Counted from the first letter of the stretch, positions 1-9,023 are shown. The stretch: 64,000 nt of DNA from Catelliglobosispora koreensis DSM 44566 (GCF_000379685.1 NZ_KB903293.1:31774-95773), one strand, 5' to 3'. Notes: generated by a model from the letters alone, not told the origin. Numbers and translations: made by a program.

Positions 1-21
1 GCGCCAAACACACGGCCCGCA

Positions 22-504
22 TCACGTCCTCTCAGCTCCCCGGCGTTGAGCGGCCGTGTCGCCCTTCTTCGCCACCGGCAGGTGTTCGCCCGCGTTAGCG
101 AGCCCAAAGCGCGGCATGTTGCCGTACAGCGTCTCGTATTGCCCTGCCTTGACGACGTAGGTCTCGTGCCAGATGCCGACATCACCATTGCCGCCGACGG
201 CCTTGTTGAACGCCCTCCAAGCTGGACGGTGCGGCATAGCGGCGTCACGAGCGAAGGCCTCGAGGTGTTCGGGACTGCGCCAGTACTGAATCGTCACCGG
301 ACCTCGCGCCATGATGGCGAACTCCGCGCCGAGGAACCCAGACTCAGGATGATTCGCCAACGCGCGCAGCATCTTCGGCATCGCCGTGAACGCGCCCCAC
401 CATTTGTGCACCTTCCACGGCTTGTTGAACCGCATCCCGATCAGGAAGACAACGAAGTCGCCCTCGATGTCTGCGGTCATCCGGCCGTTGACGATTTTGC
501 CCAT
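22..504 (-). CDS. DUF4188-type small protein
   Basis: Encodes about 160 residues resembling the DUF4188 family, often annotated as monooxygenase-like; no enzyme activity can be assigned from sequence. The N-terminus MGKIVNGRMTADIEGDFVVF and the later QYWRSPEHLEAFAR segment fit a dimeric alpha/beta-barrel (ABM-like) fold, which is inference. The start is ATG at 504 because a GGGAGG ribosome site lies just upstream; an in-frame ATG at 561 would add an unconserved leader. It is the last gene before the window edge and is separated from the next minus-strand gene by a hairpin terminator. Confidence 0.7.
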   Translation of the reverse strand: MGKIVNGRMTADIEGDFVVFLIGMRFNKPWKVHKWWGAFTAMPKMLRALANHPESGFLGAEFAIMARGPVTIQYWRSPEHLEAFARDAAMPHRPAWRAFNKAVGGNGDVGIWHETYVVKAGQYETLYGNMPRFGLANAGEHLPVAKKGDTAAQRRGAERT

Positions 505-559
505 AGCGCCAGCCTCCCTCAAATGGATAACAGATAGTGCCGCTATCCATGATGGCGTC

Positions 560-590
560 AAAGAGAGCCGGGCGCAACCCGGCTCTCTTT
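560..590 (-). terminator. Rho-independent terminator
   Basis: A perfect 13-bp inverted repeat (560-572 and 578-590) with a 5-base loop lies directly after the transglycosylase stop codon. On the minus strand the stem ends in CTCTCTTT, a short U-rich tail. It separates the transglycosylase transcript from the DUF4188-type gene downstream. Confidence 0.75.
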
Positions 591-597
591 GAAAGTG

Positions 598-1284
598 CTA
601 GTACCAGCCTTGAGACTGGAACTTCGACCAGGCACCACACGGGGTGCTGTAACGCTTCTTGATGTAATCCAGACCCCACTTGATCTGCGGGACCGGGTTG
701 GTCGCCCAGTCAGCGCCGTAGACCGCCATCTTGTCGCCCGGCAACGCCTGCGGGATGCCGTGAGCGCCGGATCCGCTGTTGTGCGAGTTGGGGTTCCAGC
801 CGGACTCCTTGGTCCAGAGCTTCTCCAAGCACGGGAACTCTGAAAGCGGGAATCCCCAGTCCAGCATCAGCGCACAGCCCGTGGCGCGGTGTCCCGAATA
901 CTCCGAGCAGCTGGCCGGAATCGGGTAGTTCGTGGTGGGGGTGTTGCGGTTCTTGTTACGAGCCGCTTCTTCGGCCGCCTTCTTGCGCGCTTCCTCTGCC
1001 GCGGCGGCTTCGGCCGCCTCGCGGGCGATGCGCTCATCCTCAGCGCGTTCCTCGATCATCCGGCGGCTCCAGCCGGCGTAATCGGCGCGGATGATGTCCA
1101 GCTCGGCCTTCTCAGCGGCCTGGATCGCAGCTTCCAGCTGCGCCGCTTCGTTCTTGTCTGCCTTACGGTCGCCAAGGTAGAGCCCGCCAGCTACGCCGAG
1201 CAGGAGTGTCAAGGTCGCCGCTACGCGGATGCCTATCGAACCCCAAGATCGGGCAGTCCGGAGGCTCGTACGATGTCGGGGCAC
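598..1284 (-). CDS. membrane-anchored lytic transglycosylase (SLT-like)
   Basis: Predicted cell-wall hydrolase. After a basic N-terminus there is one membrane segment (GIRVAATLTLLLGVAGGLYL), then an Ala/Glu/Lys-rich coiled coil (about 85 residues), then a C-terminal domain with LWTKESGWNP followed by GIPQALPG. This is the actinobacterial pattern for SLT-like peptidoglycan transglycosylases; the Glu of KESGW is the likely catalytic acid. I prefer the GTG at 1284, preceded by GAAGGG; a GTG at 1329 in the same frame would add 15 residues. It is followed by a strong terminator. Substrate and partner are not indicated by the context. Confidence 0.8.
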   Translation of the reverse strand: MPRHRTSLRTARSWGSIGIRVAATLTLLLGVAGGLYLGDRKADKNEAAQLEAAIQAAEKAELDIIRADYAGWSRRMIEERAEDERIAREAAEAAAAEEARKKAAEEAARNKNRNTPTTNYPIPASCSEYSGHRATGCALMLDWGFPLSEFPCLEKLWTKESGWNPNSHNSGSGAHGIPQALPGDKMAVYGADWATNPVPQIKWGLDYIKKRYSTPCGAWSKFQSQGWY

Positions 1285-1416
1285 GGGGGTGTTCCCTTCG
1301 TCTTCGTTGACAGCAAACGAAGACCCCACCCTTGCGCAGCAAGCACTTCCGGCGCGTCGCCTGCCCAGGTGATTGTGATCCCGGGCACGCCATTTTTCAC
1401 CCTAAAATCGGGTGAA

Positions 1417-2709
1417 TTACCCCTCCAAGAGGTCCGTAACGACTTCCGCGATGGCGGAACGTTCAGAGCGCGTGAGAGTTACGTGAGCGAATAGCGGATG
1501 CCCCTTTAGGGTTTCGATAACGGCTGTTACACCGTCATATCGGCCTACGCGAAGGTTGTCCCGTTGTGCCACATCGTGGGTCAGCACCACCCGCGACCCT
1601 TGCCCGATGCGCGATAGGACGGTCAGCAAGACGCCCCGCTCCAGGGACTGTGCCTCGTCGACGATCACGAACGCGTCGTGCAGGCTGCGGCCCCGGATGT
1701 GTGTCAGCGGAAGGACTTCGAGCAATCCGCGCGAGAGCACTTCGTCGCGCACGTTGTCGTGCACGACAGCACCGAGCGTGTCGAAAACGGCCTGTGCCCA
1801 TGGCGACATCTTCTCCGCCTCGCTGCCGGGCAGATAGCCGAGTTCTTGACCGCCAACGGCGTAAAGCGGGCGGAAGACGATGACCTTCTTGTGTTTGCCC
1901 CGCTCCATAACCTGTTCGAGCCCGGCGCACAGGGCCAGCGCAGACTTGCCCGTGCCGGCCCGCCCGCCGAGCGAAACGATGCCGATGGCGTCATCGAGCA
2001 GCAGGTCAAGAGCGATGCGCTGCTCAGCGGACCGTCCCCGGAGCCCAAACGCCTCGCGATCGCCCCGCACGAGGCGGATCGACTTGTCATCTTGCACGCG
2101 CCCGAGCGCGGACCCCCGGCCGGCGTGCAGGATCAGTCCCGTGTGGACGGGCAGATCTCCTGACGCGTCAAGGGAAATCGTCTCTCCCCCGTAGAGCGCC
2201 GACATCTCCGCATCGGTGATGTCGAGCTCGGCCAGGCCAGACCAGGTGGGATCGAGCGCTTGCCCGTGGCGGAACTCGTCAGCGGCCAGCCCCACCGAGG
2301 CCGCCTTGACCCGCAACGGCATGTCCTTGGACACCAGGACAACATCCAGCCCCTCAGCCGCCAGTCCTAAGGCGACAGCCAGGATGCGAGCGTCATTGGA
2401 CTCATTCCTGAACCCCTGAGGCAGCAGTTGCGGGTCCATGTGATTGAGCTCGACCCGGATCGTGCCGCCCTCATCGTTGACCGGCAACGGAACGTCAAGA
2501 CGACCGTGCTTGATGCGCAGCTCGTCGAGTTGACGCAACGTTTGCCGGGCGAACCAGCCAAGCTCCGGATGATGCCGCTTTCCCTCCAGTTCGGAGATGA
2601 CCACGAGCGGAAGCACCACATCGTGCTCGGCAAAGCGGCGGAGAGCGGCCGGATCGGCCAGGAGAACGGAAGTGTCTAGAACGTAGGTACGCTTTTGGAC
2701 ATCGACCAT
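1417..2709 (-). CDS. phoH: PIN-PhoH fusion ATPase (PhoH2 type)
   Basis: A 430-residue protein with an N-terminal PIN domain ([11 protein letters not shown] with D12, SELEGKR around residue 40, a later NDAR acid) fused to a PhoH P-loop ATPase domain. The Walker A motif is [10 protein letters not shown] with the Lys near residue 255, and Walker B-like FVIVDEAQ lies downstream. Mycobacterial PhoH2 proteins of this layout are known as RNA helicases with sequence-specific RNase activity; that role is transferred from the family. The ATG at 2709 starts directly at the conserved PIN strand. It stands alone between the transglycosylase and a regulator. Confidence 0.9.
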   Translation of the reverse strand: MVDVQKRTYVLDTSVLLADPAALRRFAEHDVVLPLVVISELEGKRHHPELGWFARQTLRQLDELRIKHGRLDVPLPVNDEGGTIRVELNHMDPQLLPQGFRNESNDARILAVALGLAAEGLDVVLVSKDMPLRVKAASVGLAADEFRHGQALDPTWSGLAELDITDAEMSALYGGETISLDASGDLPVHTGLILHAGRGSALGRVQDDKSIRLVRGDREAFGLRGRSAEQRIALDLLLDDAIGIVSLGGRAGTGKSALALCAGLEQVMERGKHKKVIVFRPLYAVGGQELGYLPGSEAEKMSPWAQAVFDTLGAVVHDNVRDEVLSRGLLEVLPLTHIRGRSLHDAFVIVDEAQSLERGVLLTVLSRIGQGSRVVLTHDVAQRDNLRVGRYDGVTAVIETLKGHPLFAHVTLTRSERSAIAEVVTDLLEG

Positions 2710-2748
2710 GACTCACGCTAACGGCCGGATGCGACAATTACCAGGGCA

Positions 2749-3705
2749 TCACGGGTTCGCCACGCCACGGAAAGTTCTGCGGTAAGCCGATGGGCTAACA
2801 CCAACGGTGGCGTGCAAATGCTGGCGCATCGCAGTCGCCGTGCCGAATCCGGACTCCGCCGCGACCCGGTCGACGGGCAGATCAGTGGACTCCAGTAATT
2901 GGCGAGCACGCTCAACCCGTTGCCAGATAAGCCATTGGCCCGGGCTCAGCCCTGTCTCATCGCGGAATCGCCGCGTGAACGTGCGCACGCTCATCCGCGC
3001 GTGAGTGGCCATCGTGGACAGATCTATCGGTTCGGCGAGCCGCTGCTGGACCCACGCTCGCGTGGCTGTCGTGGTCAGGTCTGGGTCATGCGGCACGGGC
3101 CGCTCGATGAACTGGGCCTGACCGCCATCACGCCACGCCGGAGCCACGCACCGGCGGGCCGCGTGGTTGGCCACTTCGGTGCCAAAGTCCTTACGCACCA
3201 CGTGTAAACACAGGTCGACGCCCGCGGTCACGCCAGCTGAGGTCAAGATGTCGCCGTCGTCCACGAACAACACGTCGGGATCGAGCTTCACGTTGGGGTA
3301 AAGCTCAGCGAACCGGGCCGCATGCCGCCAGTGGGTAGTGGCCGGACGGCCATCGAGCAGGCCGGCCGCGGCGAGCGCGAACGCTCCGGTGCAGATGGAC
3401 AGCAGGCGCGCTTTTCCGGCCACCGCACGGAGCTTCTCGCGTACCAGCGGATGGATCGTGCCGTCGGTGAAGGGTGAGCCGCCGTGGATGCCTGGAATGA
3501 CGACGGTGTCGGCGTCATCAAGGATGGCCAGGTCATAGGGCGCGGAGATCTGGCACATGCCGTATTCCGCGGTGACCGGCAGCCCGTCGGGGGTGCAGAT
3601 GCGCACGTGATAGCGGCCGTCCGTGGACCCGAACACCTGCATGGCGGTGCCCATGTCCATCGGGACGACGTGATCCAGCGCCAAAATCACGACACGATGC
3701 TTCAT
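2749..3705 (-). CDS. GlxA-type transcription regulator (DJ-1/PfpI + AraC HTH)
   Basis: A 318-residue regulator. Residues 1-170 form a DJ-1/PfpI-like domain with the nucleophile-elbow Cys near residue 105 (LLSICTGAFALA), and the C-terminal third is an AraC helix-turn-helix pair (MSVRTFTRRFRDETGLSPGQ). Such proteins bind DNA and sense metabolites; the ligand is unknown. It is divergent from the MFS gene at 3776 across a gap of about 70 bases, so that transporter is the likeliest target. I saw no convincing palindrome in the gap. Confidence 0.88.
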   Translation of the reverse strand: MKHRVVILALDHVVPMDMGTAMQVFGSTDGRYHVRICTPDGLPVTAEYGMCQISAPYDLAILDDADTVVIPGIHGGSPFTDGTIHPLVREKLRAVAGKARLLSICTGAFALAAAGLLDGRPATTHWRHAARFAELYPNVKLDPDVLFVDDGDILTSAGVTAGVDLCLHVVRKDFGTEVANHAARRCVAPAWRDGGQAQFIERPVPHDPDLTTTATRAWVQQRLAEPIDLSTMATHARMSVRTFTRRFRDETGLSPGQWLIWQRVERARQLLESTDLPVDRVAAESGFGTATAMRQHLHATVGVSPSAYRRTFRGVANP

Positions 3706-3775
3706 GGCTCGATTCTTTCACATGATGGCTTTCAGGCCACTACCCACTTGAGCGTACTCAGCGGAAGCTGATCGA

Positions 3776-5050
3776 GTGACAAGACGAGTGCATTACGCCT
3801 GGATCGTCGCCGCAGTGGCTTTCCTAGCCCTGCTTGGCGCGGCGGGCATGCGGTCGGCCCCATCGGTGCTGATGGTGCCCCTGCAGGAAGAGTTCGGCTG
3901 GGGCCGCGCCGCGGTCTCCTTCGCGGTATCGGTAAACCTTGTCCTCTATGGACTGATCGCGCCGTTCGCGGCGGCGCTCACGGAACGTTTCGGCATGCGC
4001 CGCGTGGTGACGTTTGGGCTAGTACTCATCGCGCTTGGCAGCGGCCTGACCATCTTCATGACCGCGACCTGGCAACTCGTCATGCTGTGGGGCGTCTTCG
4101 TGGGCACCGGCACCGGAACAATGGCCATGGTGTTCGCGGCGACGGTCGCGAATCGCTGGTTCGTCAAGCGCCGGGGCCTGGTCACCGGTGTTCTGACCGC
4201 CGCCGGGGCGACCGGTCAGCTCGTCTTCCTGCCGGTGCTGGCATCGGTGGCCTCGAACACGGGCTGGCGGACCGCTTCACTGATCGTGGCGGGCTCCACT
4301 TTGCTCGTCGCACCACTGATTCTGATTTTCCTCCGGGAGCACCCTTCCGATGTCGGGCTGTTGCCTTACGGCGGAACGGCCGCGGTGCCTTCGTCACCGG
4401 TGCGCCTGAGTGCTCTCGGGACGTTGCGCTCGGCGGCCCGCACACGCACGTTTTGGTTGCTGGCAGGCGGTTTCGCGATCTGTGGCGCGACCACGAATGG
4501 TTTGATTGGCACGCACTTCCTGCCCGCCGCTCACGATCACGGCATGGGCGCCACGACAGCGGCCGGTTTGCTGGCACTGATCGGCATCTTCGACGTCATC
4601 GGGACGGTCGGCTCCGGCTGGCTCACCGACCGCGTCGATCCTCGCGTCCTGTTAGGCGTGTACTACGGGTTGCGTGGGCTGTCCCTCCTCGTGCTGCCCC
4701 TGGTGCTGACTTCCGCCGTACAGCCGTCGTTGCTGATATTCATCATCGTCTACGGTCTGGATTGGATCGCCACTGTCCCGCCAACGATCGCGTTGTGCCG
4801 TGAGCACTTCGGCACGGCCGGAACCGTGGTCGCGGGCTGGGTCTTCACCTCGCATCAAATCGGAGCCGCCATCGCCGCCACCGCCGCTGGCGCGGCTCGT
4901 GACGCCTTCGGCACTTATGGCGCGACGTGGATCGTGACCGGCATCCTCGCCGTGATCGCCGCCGGGCTGTCGGTTTCTATACGCTCCTTGCCACGCACCC
5001 CGGCCGCGGCCTCGGTTCCCGCCGCGGCGCCGGAACCGGCCGCCGTTTAA
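3776..5050 (+). CDS. MFS transporter (OFA/MCT-like)
   Basis: A 424-residue polytopic membrane protein with about 12 hydrophobic segments. The N-terminal YAWIVAAVAFLALLGAAGMR and LMVPLQEEFGW are typical of the oxalate/formate and monocarboxylate branch of the major facilitator superfamily, which suggests a small organic acid substrate (inference). The GTG start follows a GGAAG element. It is divergent from the GlxA-type regulator, its probable controller. The C-terminus is Ala/Pro-rich. Confidence 0.88.
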   Translation: MTRRVHYAWIVAAVAFLALLGAAGMRSAPSVLMVPLQEEFGWGRAAVSFAVSVNLVLYGLIAPFAAALTERFGMRRVVTFGLVLIALGSGLTIFMTATWQLVMLWGVFVGTGTGTMAMVFAATVANRWFVKRRGLVTGVLTAAGATGQLVFLPVLASVASNTGWRTASLIVAGSTLLVAPLILIFLREHPSDVGLLPYGGTAAVPSSPVRLSALGTLRSAARTRTFWLLAGGFAICGATTNGLIGTHFLPAAHDHGMGATTAAGLLALIGIFDVIGTVGSGWLTDRVDPRVLLGVYYGLRGLSLLVLPLVLTSAVQPSLLIFIIVYGLDWIATVPPTIALCREHFGTAGTVVAGWVFTSHQIGAAIAATAAGAARDAFGTYGATWIVTGILAVIAAGLSVSIRSLPRTPAAASVPAAAPEPAAV

Positions 5051-5090
5051 CGCCTCGCCCCTGCGTTCAGCCGCCGGGTAGCGTGGCGCG

Positions 5091-6395
5091 GTGACTGACG
5101 CAGGGATCTATCACGAGTTGGGCGAGCAGGCCTGGTCTTGGGTGCAGGGGCAGTTGCGGGGAGACGACGGACCGTGGCTGCCGGAAAACTTCGGCGAGCA
5201 AGCGCCCAACGACGACCGGGACACATTTTACGCAGGCATCGCTGGGCTGGCCCCAGCGCTCGCCGAGATCTCCCTGTGCCGCGAGCTGACCGAGGCGGAA
5301 CGCGCGCTGCAAAAGGCGATCGCGCAACGGCTCGTGGCACAGGTGCCCACTCGGCAGGAGGCCTGTCTCTACACCGGACTCGCCGGGGATGCCACCGCTC
5401 TGAAGATCCTCGCGCCTGGTCAGGAACAGATCGCATTACGACGCCTGGCCGAACTTCAAACCCCTGAAGGCTGGCCGACGACCGTCGACTTCGGTTCCGG
5501 TTTCCGGGGCGCGATTTCCGACGTGGTACTAGGTACCGCCGGAGTTGTCATGACCGCCGTGTGGGCCGGTGGGCCGCACGCCAAGGACATCGCGATCGCT
5601 GGTTCGGAAGCCCTGCTTAAGGTGGCCCGTCCGATGGGGGCCGGCCTGGAGTGGCGGCTGCACCCGGAATACCCATCGAGCAGCCCCAACTTCTCACACG
5701 GCACCGCCGGAGTCGCGGCAGCGCTGGCCCTGACCGGACTCACCTACGGCCGCGCTGACCTGGTCGAGGCGGCGCGCCAGGGCGCGGAAAGCCTGGTCTC
5801 ACTGGCACACCAGCTGGACGAGGGCGGCTTCGTGGTGCCGCATACGATTCCGGACTCCACTCGCGACGTCGAGCCGCTCACCTACACCTGGTGCCACGGC
5901 CCGACCGGCACGTCTTACCTCTTCTCGGCGCTCGAACTAGCAGGCGCCGAACGGGCGGGCGGCTTCACGATGCGCGAGTTGCGGCAGCGTTGCGTGCACT
6001 CGGTGCTGACCTCTGGCCTGCCCGAGCGGCTGCGTCCCGGCTTCTGGGACAACGATGGCCGGTGCTGCGGCACGGCTGGCGTGGGCGACATGTTGCTCGA
6101 CGCTTATCAGGACGGCATGGGCGACGAACTGCTGCCACAGGCCCAGCGCATGGCCGACGCGCTGCTGCAGCGGGCGATCCGAGACGAGACCGGTGCCTGC
6201 TGGCGCTTCATCGAGCACCGCAACGACGAGCCATTACTGCCGCCGGGGACCTCCTGGATGCAGGGTGCGGCCGGGGTCGCCACGTTCTTGCTGCGCCTGG
6301 CCCGCGTGCTGCGCGAGGGACCCGAGGCGAGAGTCGTCACGCGGCCAGATCAGTGGTGGGGCGTCCCGGCCCGGCTCGCTCGAGTCAGCATCTGA
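5091..6395 (+). CDS. stand-alone LanC-like protein, CCG type
   Basis: A 434-residue protein of the lanthionine-synthetase C (LanC) family with the alpha/alpha-toroid glycine pattern (FSHGTAGVAAAL, TWCHGPTGTSYLF, RCCGTAGVGDMLLD, MQGAAGVATFLL). The likely zinc ligands are C268, C325 and C326; the usual Cys-His pair is replaced by Cys-Cys, as in CCG-type LanM synthetases such as ProcM. H203 matches the catalytic His. The position equivalent to the NisC Arg four residues before the first Cys is Thr. No LanB dehydratase or precursor peptide lies nearby, so the substrate is unknown and it may act on something other than a lanthipeptide. The GTG start is supported by the conserved N-terminus only. 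Confidence 0.85.
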   Translation: MTDAGIYHELGEQAWSWVQGQLRGDDGPWLPENFGEQAPNDDRDTFYAGIAGLAPALAEISLCRELTEAERALQKAIAQRLVAQVPTRQEACLYTGLAGDATALKILAPGQEQIALRRLAELQTPEGWPTTVDFGSGFRGAISDVVLGTAGVVMTAVWAGGPHAKDIAIAGSEALLKVARPMGAGLEWRLHPEYPSSSPNFSHGTAGVAAALALTGLTYGRADLVEAARQGAESLVSLAHQLDEGGFVVPHTIPDSTRDVEPLTYTWCHGPTGTSYLFSALELAGAERAGGFTMRELRQRCVHSVLTSGLPERLRPGFWDNDGRCCGTAGVGDMLLDAYQDGMGDELLPQAQRMADALLQRAIRDETGACWRFIEHRNDEPLLPPGTSWMQGAAGVATFLLRLARVLREGPEARVVTRPDQWWGVPARLARVSI

Positions 6396-6416
6396 GCCCC
6401 CGGCGGTTTCAAAACC

Positions 6417-6534
6417 GAGGCGAGCGGGCCTTTGTGTCGCGGCCGGAGAGCTGAGAGGACGTGACGCGGCCGTGCGGTTTGCGCGGAGCCGCCGGCATGG
6501 AGGCGAGGCGAACCGGCCTTTGTATCGCGGCCGG
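6417..6534 (+). repeat. two imperfect direct repeats forming hairpins
   Basis: Two related copies, 6417-6446 and 6500-6534, share GAGGCGAG, then GGCC-TTTGTRTCGC-GGCC. In the second copy CCGGCC and GGCCGG flank the 10-base loop perfectly; in the first the stem is 4 bp. They occupy the gap between the LanC-like gene and the Rrf2 gene. They could be tandem terminators, an Rrf2 operator or a small cis-RNA element. Confidence 0.5.
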
Positions 6535-6571
6535 GCGGCGGGCCGGTTGACCGGCGCGTCATGATGGTGCT

Positions 6572-7027
6572 GTGCAGATCTCGGCAAGAGGCGATTACGC
6601 GGTACGGGCGACGCTGGAGTTAGCGGTCGCTTACCCAGCGACGGTTTCGGCACAGGCGCTGGCTGACGCGCAGGACTTGCCGCGAAAGTTTCTCGAGGCT
6701 GTGCTCGCGGATCTCAGGCGTTCCGGGGTAGTGCACGCCGTTCGTGGTGCCGAAGGTGGCTATGTGCTCACGGCTCCCCCGACCGAGATCACGATCGGGA
6801 TGGTGCTGCGTGCCGTGGACGGTCCGCTGGCGGGAGTTAGGGGACACCGGCCTGAGCAGACCAGCTACACGGGAACGTCGACGCATCTGCCTCAGCTGTG
6901 GGTAGCGGTCCGTGCGGCGGTCCGTGAGGTGGTCGACGAAGTCTCGCTAGCGGAGGTCGCGGCTGGTGAGCTTCCGGAACGAATCCGTCAGTTGACTGCT
7001 GGTCCGGATGCCTGGCAGCCACGTTAG
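6572..7027 (+). CDS. Rrf2-family transcription regulator
   Basis: A 151-residue winged-helix regulator with the canonical start MQISARGDYAVRATLELA and the wing RGAEGGYVL. The Rrf2 cysteine triad that binds Fe-S clusters in IscR/NsrR is absent, so any sensing must use another signal. The GTG has no clear ribosome site and may be read from a leaderless transcript. It lies 8 bases upstream of the prenyl transferase gene, so the two are probably co-transcribed. Confidence 0.9.
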   Translation: MQISARGDYAVRATLELAVAYPATVSAQALADAQDLPRKFLEAVLADLRRSGVVHAVRGAEGGYVLTAPPTEITIGMVLRAVDGPLAGVRGHRPEQTSYTGTSTHLPQLWVAVRAAVREVVDEVSLAEVAAGELPERIRQLTAGPDAWQPR

Positions 7028-7035
7028 GCTATCTC

Positions 7036-7824
7036 GTGATGGGCACCATGAAGCAGCGGATGCGGGACATCGCCTACCTGCTGTACGGCAAACGGCTAGC
7101 GGCAAGTCTCGATGGCAAAGTGCGGCCGCGACACGTCGGCGTGATCGTCGACGGCAATCGCCGCTGGGCTCGCGAGATGGGTTATGTCGACCCCAATGAC
7201 GGTCACCGTGTTGGTGCCGAGCGCATCAAGGAACTCCTGCGCTGGTGCGATGAGGCCCACATCGAGCTGGTGACGCTGTGGCTGCTGTCGACGGACAATC
7301 TCAGCCGCCCGCCGTCCGAATTGGACCCGCTGCTGCAGATCATCGAAGACTTGGCCACCGAGCTGGCTGAGCCCGGAAACCCTTGGCAACTAAGGATTAT
7401 GGGCACCCTCGACGTGATCCCCTCGCCGCACGCGGCCGGGCTGAAAGCCGCCGAGGAGAAGACGATCGGCCGCCGTGGCGGTGCTCAGGTCAACCTCGCC
7501 ATCGGCTATGGCGGCCGCAAAGAGATCGCTGACGCGGTCCGTTCCCTGCTCCAGGAGCACGCCAAAGCGGGAAGCACCCTGGAGGAGCTTGCCGAAAGCC
7601 TGGACGTCGAACACATCGCCGGTCACCTCTACACCAAGGATCAGCCCGACCCTGACCTGATCATCAGGACCAGTGGGGAGCAGCGGCTATCGGGCTTTCT
7701 TCTGTGGCAGAGCGCCCACTCCGAGTTCTACTTCTACGACGGCAACTGGCCCGAGTTCCGCCGGGTCGACTTCCTGCGTGCGCTGCGGGCTTATGCCTTG
7801 CGGCAGCGCCGGTTCGGTTCGTAG
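7036..7824 (+). CDS. uppS: short-chain cis-prenyl diphosphate synthase
   Basis: A 262-residue cis-prenyltransferase. VIVDGNRRWA carries the Mg-binding Asp (D39), STDNLSR the next signature, and IRTSGEQRLSGFLLWQ the diphosphate-binding C-terminal motif. Length and sequence (RLSGFLLWQSAHSEFYF) are close to M. tuberculosis Rv1086, which makes Z,E-farnesyl diphosphate, rather than to the decaprenyl enzyme; product length is inference. GTG at 7036 and ATG at 7039 are both possible starts. Its last 138 bases overlap the antisense MFS gene. Confidence 0.9.
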   Translation: MMGTMKQRMRDIAYLLYGKRLAASLDGKVRPRHVGVIVDGNRRWAREMGYVDPNDGHRVGAERIKELLRWCDEAHIELVTLWLLSTDNLSRPPSELDPLLQIIEDLATELAEPGNPWQLRIMGTLDVIPSPHAAGLKAAEEKTIGRRGGAQVNLAIGYGGRKEIADAVRSLLQEHAKAGSTLEELAESLDVEHIAGHLYTKDQPDPDLIIRTSGEQRLSGFLLWQSAHSEFYFYDGNWPEFRRVDFLRALRAYALRQRRFGS

Positions 7825-8964
7825 CGCCCGCCATAACAGCAGCGTTACGGCGATCGAGGCGAGCGCCGCTCCAGTCATGGCCCACGGGACACCGGAGACT
7901 TCCGCGAGTGACCCGATGGTGAACGCGCCCACTGCCTGAAAACTCATCCGGCCGCTGCCATCGAGCCCAAAAGCCTGTCCCCGCAACGCTTCTGGGACAG
8001 CGTCGTTGAGCCGGCTCTGTAGGCCGAGGGTCGCGGCGAAGCCGATTGAAGCGACGAAGACCGCCACCGTGCCGGCCCACACGTTCGGATTCACGAAGAA
8101 CACCAGGTACGGCACGGCAAGCAGCAGATGCAACGGGTTGACGAGCGCGCTCAGCCGGGCCGGGCTGACCCACCGTCCAAGGCAGACATCGCCCGTCAGC
8201 ATGCCCAGTGCTGCCGCGATGAACAGCACACTGGCCGCGTCGCCGGCGAACGGCACGTACATCGCCTCCGCGCCAACGATAAGCCCATTGGGCACCCAGC
8301 CACCGAGCAGGAGAGCCCGGATTCTCGATGACCGGAACAGCTCCTTGTTCCCCTGCCACGTCGCGGAAACCCCTGGCCGCCCAACGGCTTTCGGCGCCCG
8401 GGCCTTGAGGCCAAGCCAGGTCACGAGACCGGAAACGCCAAGCAGCACGGCACTGACGGTCAGCGCACGGTGCGGGCCGAGCGCGGCGATGAGCAGACCG
8501 CCCGCCGCGAAGCCCGCGATCTGCATCGCCCCAACGGAAACGTTAAGCAGCGACCGCGCGAGCACGAAACCGCTGGGCACGATGTCAGCGAGCACCGCCA
8601 TGCGTATGCCGCCGCTGACCGCGTTAACGGCACCAAGTCCCGTCAGCAGAAGCAGCACTCCCCACACCGGCAGGACGTTCAGCGCCATCAACGCCGCAGA
8701 GCCACACCGGGCCAGCTCCCAAAGAGCCAGAAAACTTCGCGGGGGTACGCGGTCCGCATACGACAAGAGGGTCAGCGCCCCGATCGCCTGTGGCAGGAGG
8801 CCCCCGAGCAACATCAGTGCCGCGAGCAGGGGTGAGCCGGTCTCGGCGTAGACGGAGGCGGCCAGCGCGAGAGACAGGATCGTTCCGGCCGCGACGGCCA
8901 GCGCGTTGCTGGCGAACAGGGCGCGGAATTCCCCGTTAGCGAGCAGGCTGCGATAGGTGGTCAT
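7687..8964 (-). CDS. MFS efflux-type transporter
   Basis: A 425-residue major facilitator protein with about 12 membrane segments, of the MFS_3/enterobactin-exporter-like type (NGEFRALFASNALAVAAGTI). The last 45 or so residues are hydrophilic and encoded opposite the prenyl transferase 3' end. The gene is divergent from the ArsR-type regulator at 9024, with a 20-base operator-like palindrome between them, so repression by that regulator is likely. The ATG at 8964 is preceded by GGGAGG. Confidence 0.88.
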   Translation of the reverse strand: MTTYRSLLANGEFRALFASNALAVAAGTILSLALAASVYAETGSPLLAALMLLGGLLPQAIGALTLLSYADRVPPRSFLALWELARCGSAALMALNVLPVWGVLLLLTGLGAVNAVSGGIRMAVLADIVPSGFVLARSLLNVSVGAMQIAGFAAGGLLIAALGPHRALTVSAVLLGVSGLVTWLGLKARAPKAVGRPGVSATWQGNKELFRSSRIRALLLGGWVPNGLIVGAEAMYVPFAGDAASVLFIAAALGMLTGDVCLGRWVSPARLSALVNPLHLLLAVPYLVFFVNPNVWAGTVAVFVASIGFAATLGLQSRLNDAVPEALRGQAFGLDGSGRMSFQAVGAFTIGSLAEVSGVPWAMTGAALASIAVTLLLWRALRTEPALPQGISPQRTQEVDPAELGPVAVVEVELGVGALPQKKAR

Positions 8965-9002
8965 GACTCAGAGCCTCCCGTGGGTCTTATCGGCGAGCTA
9001 TT

Positions 9003-9022
9003 GTTTCGCCAGGGGGCGAAAC
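9003..9022. promoter_or_regulatory. operator-like palindrome, divergent ArsR/MFS promoter
   Basis: Perfect inverted repeat GTTTCGCC-AGGG-GGCGAAAC in the 59-base divergent gap. It ends one base before the ATG of the ArsR-type regulator, so the AGGGGG ribosome site is inside it. Binding there would block both transcription and ribosome access. ArsR proteins typically bind such dyads; that this one does is inference. Confidence 0.65.
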
Positions 9023-9023
9023 G

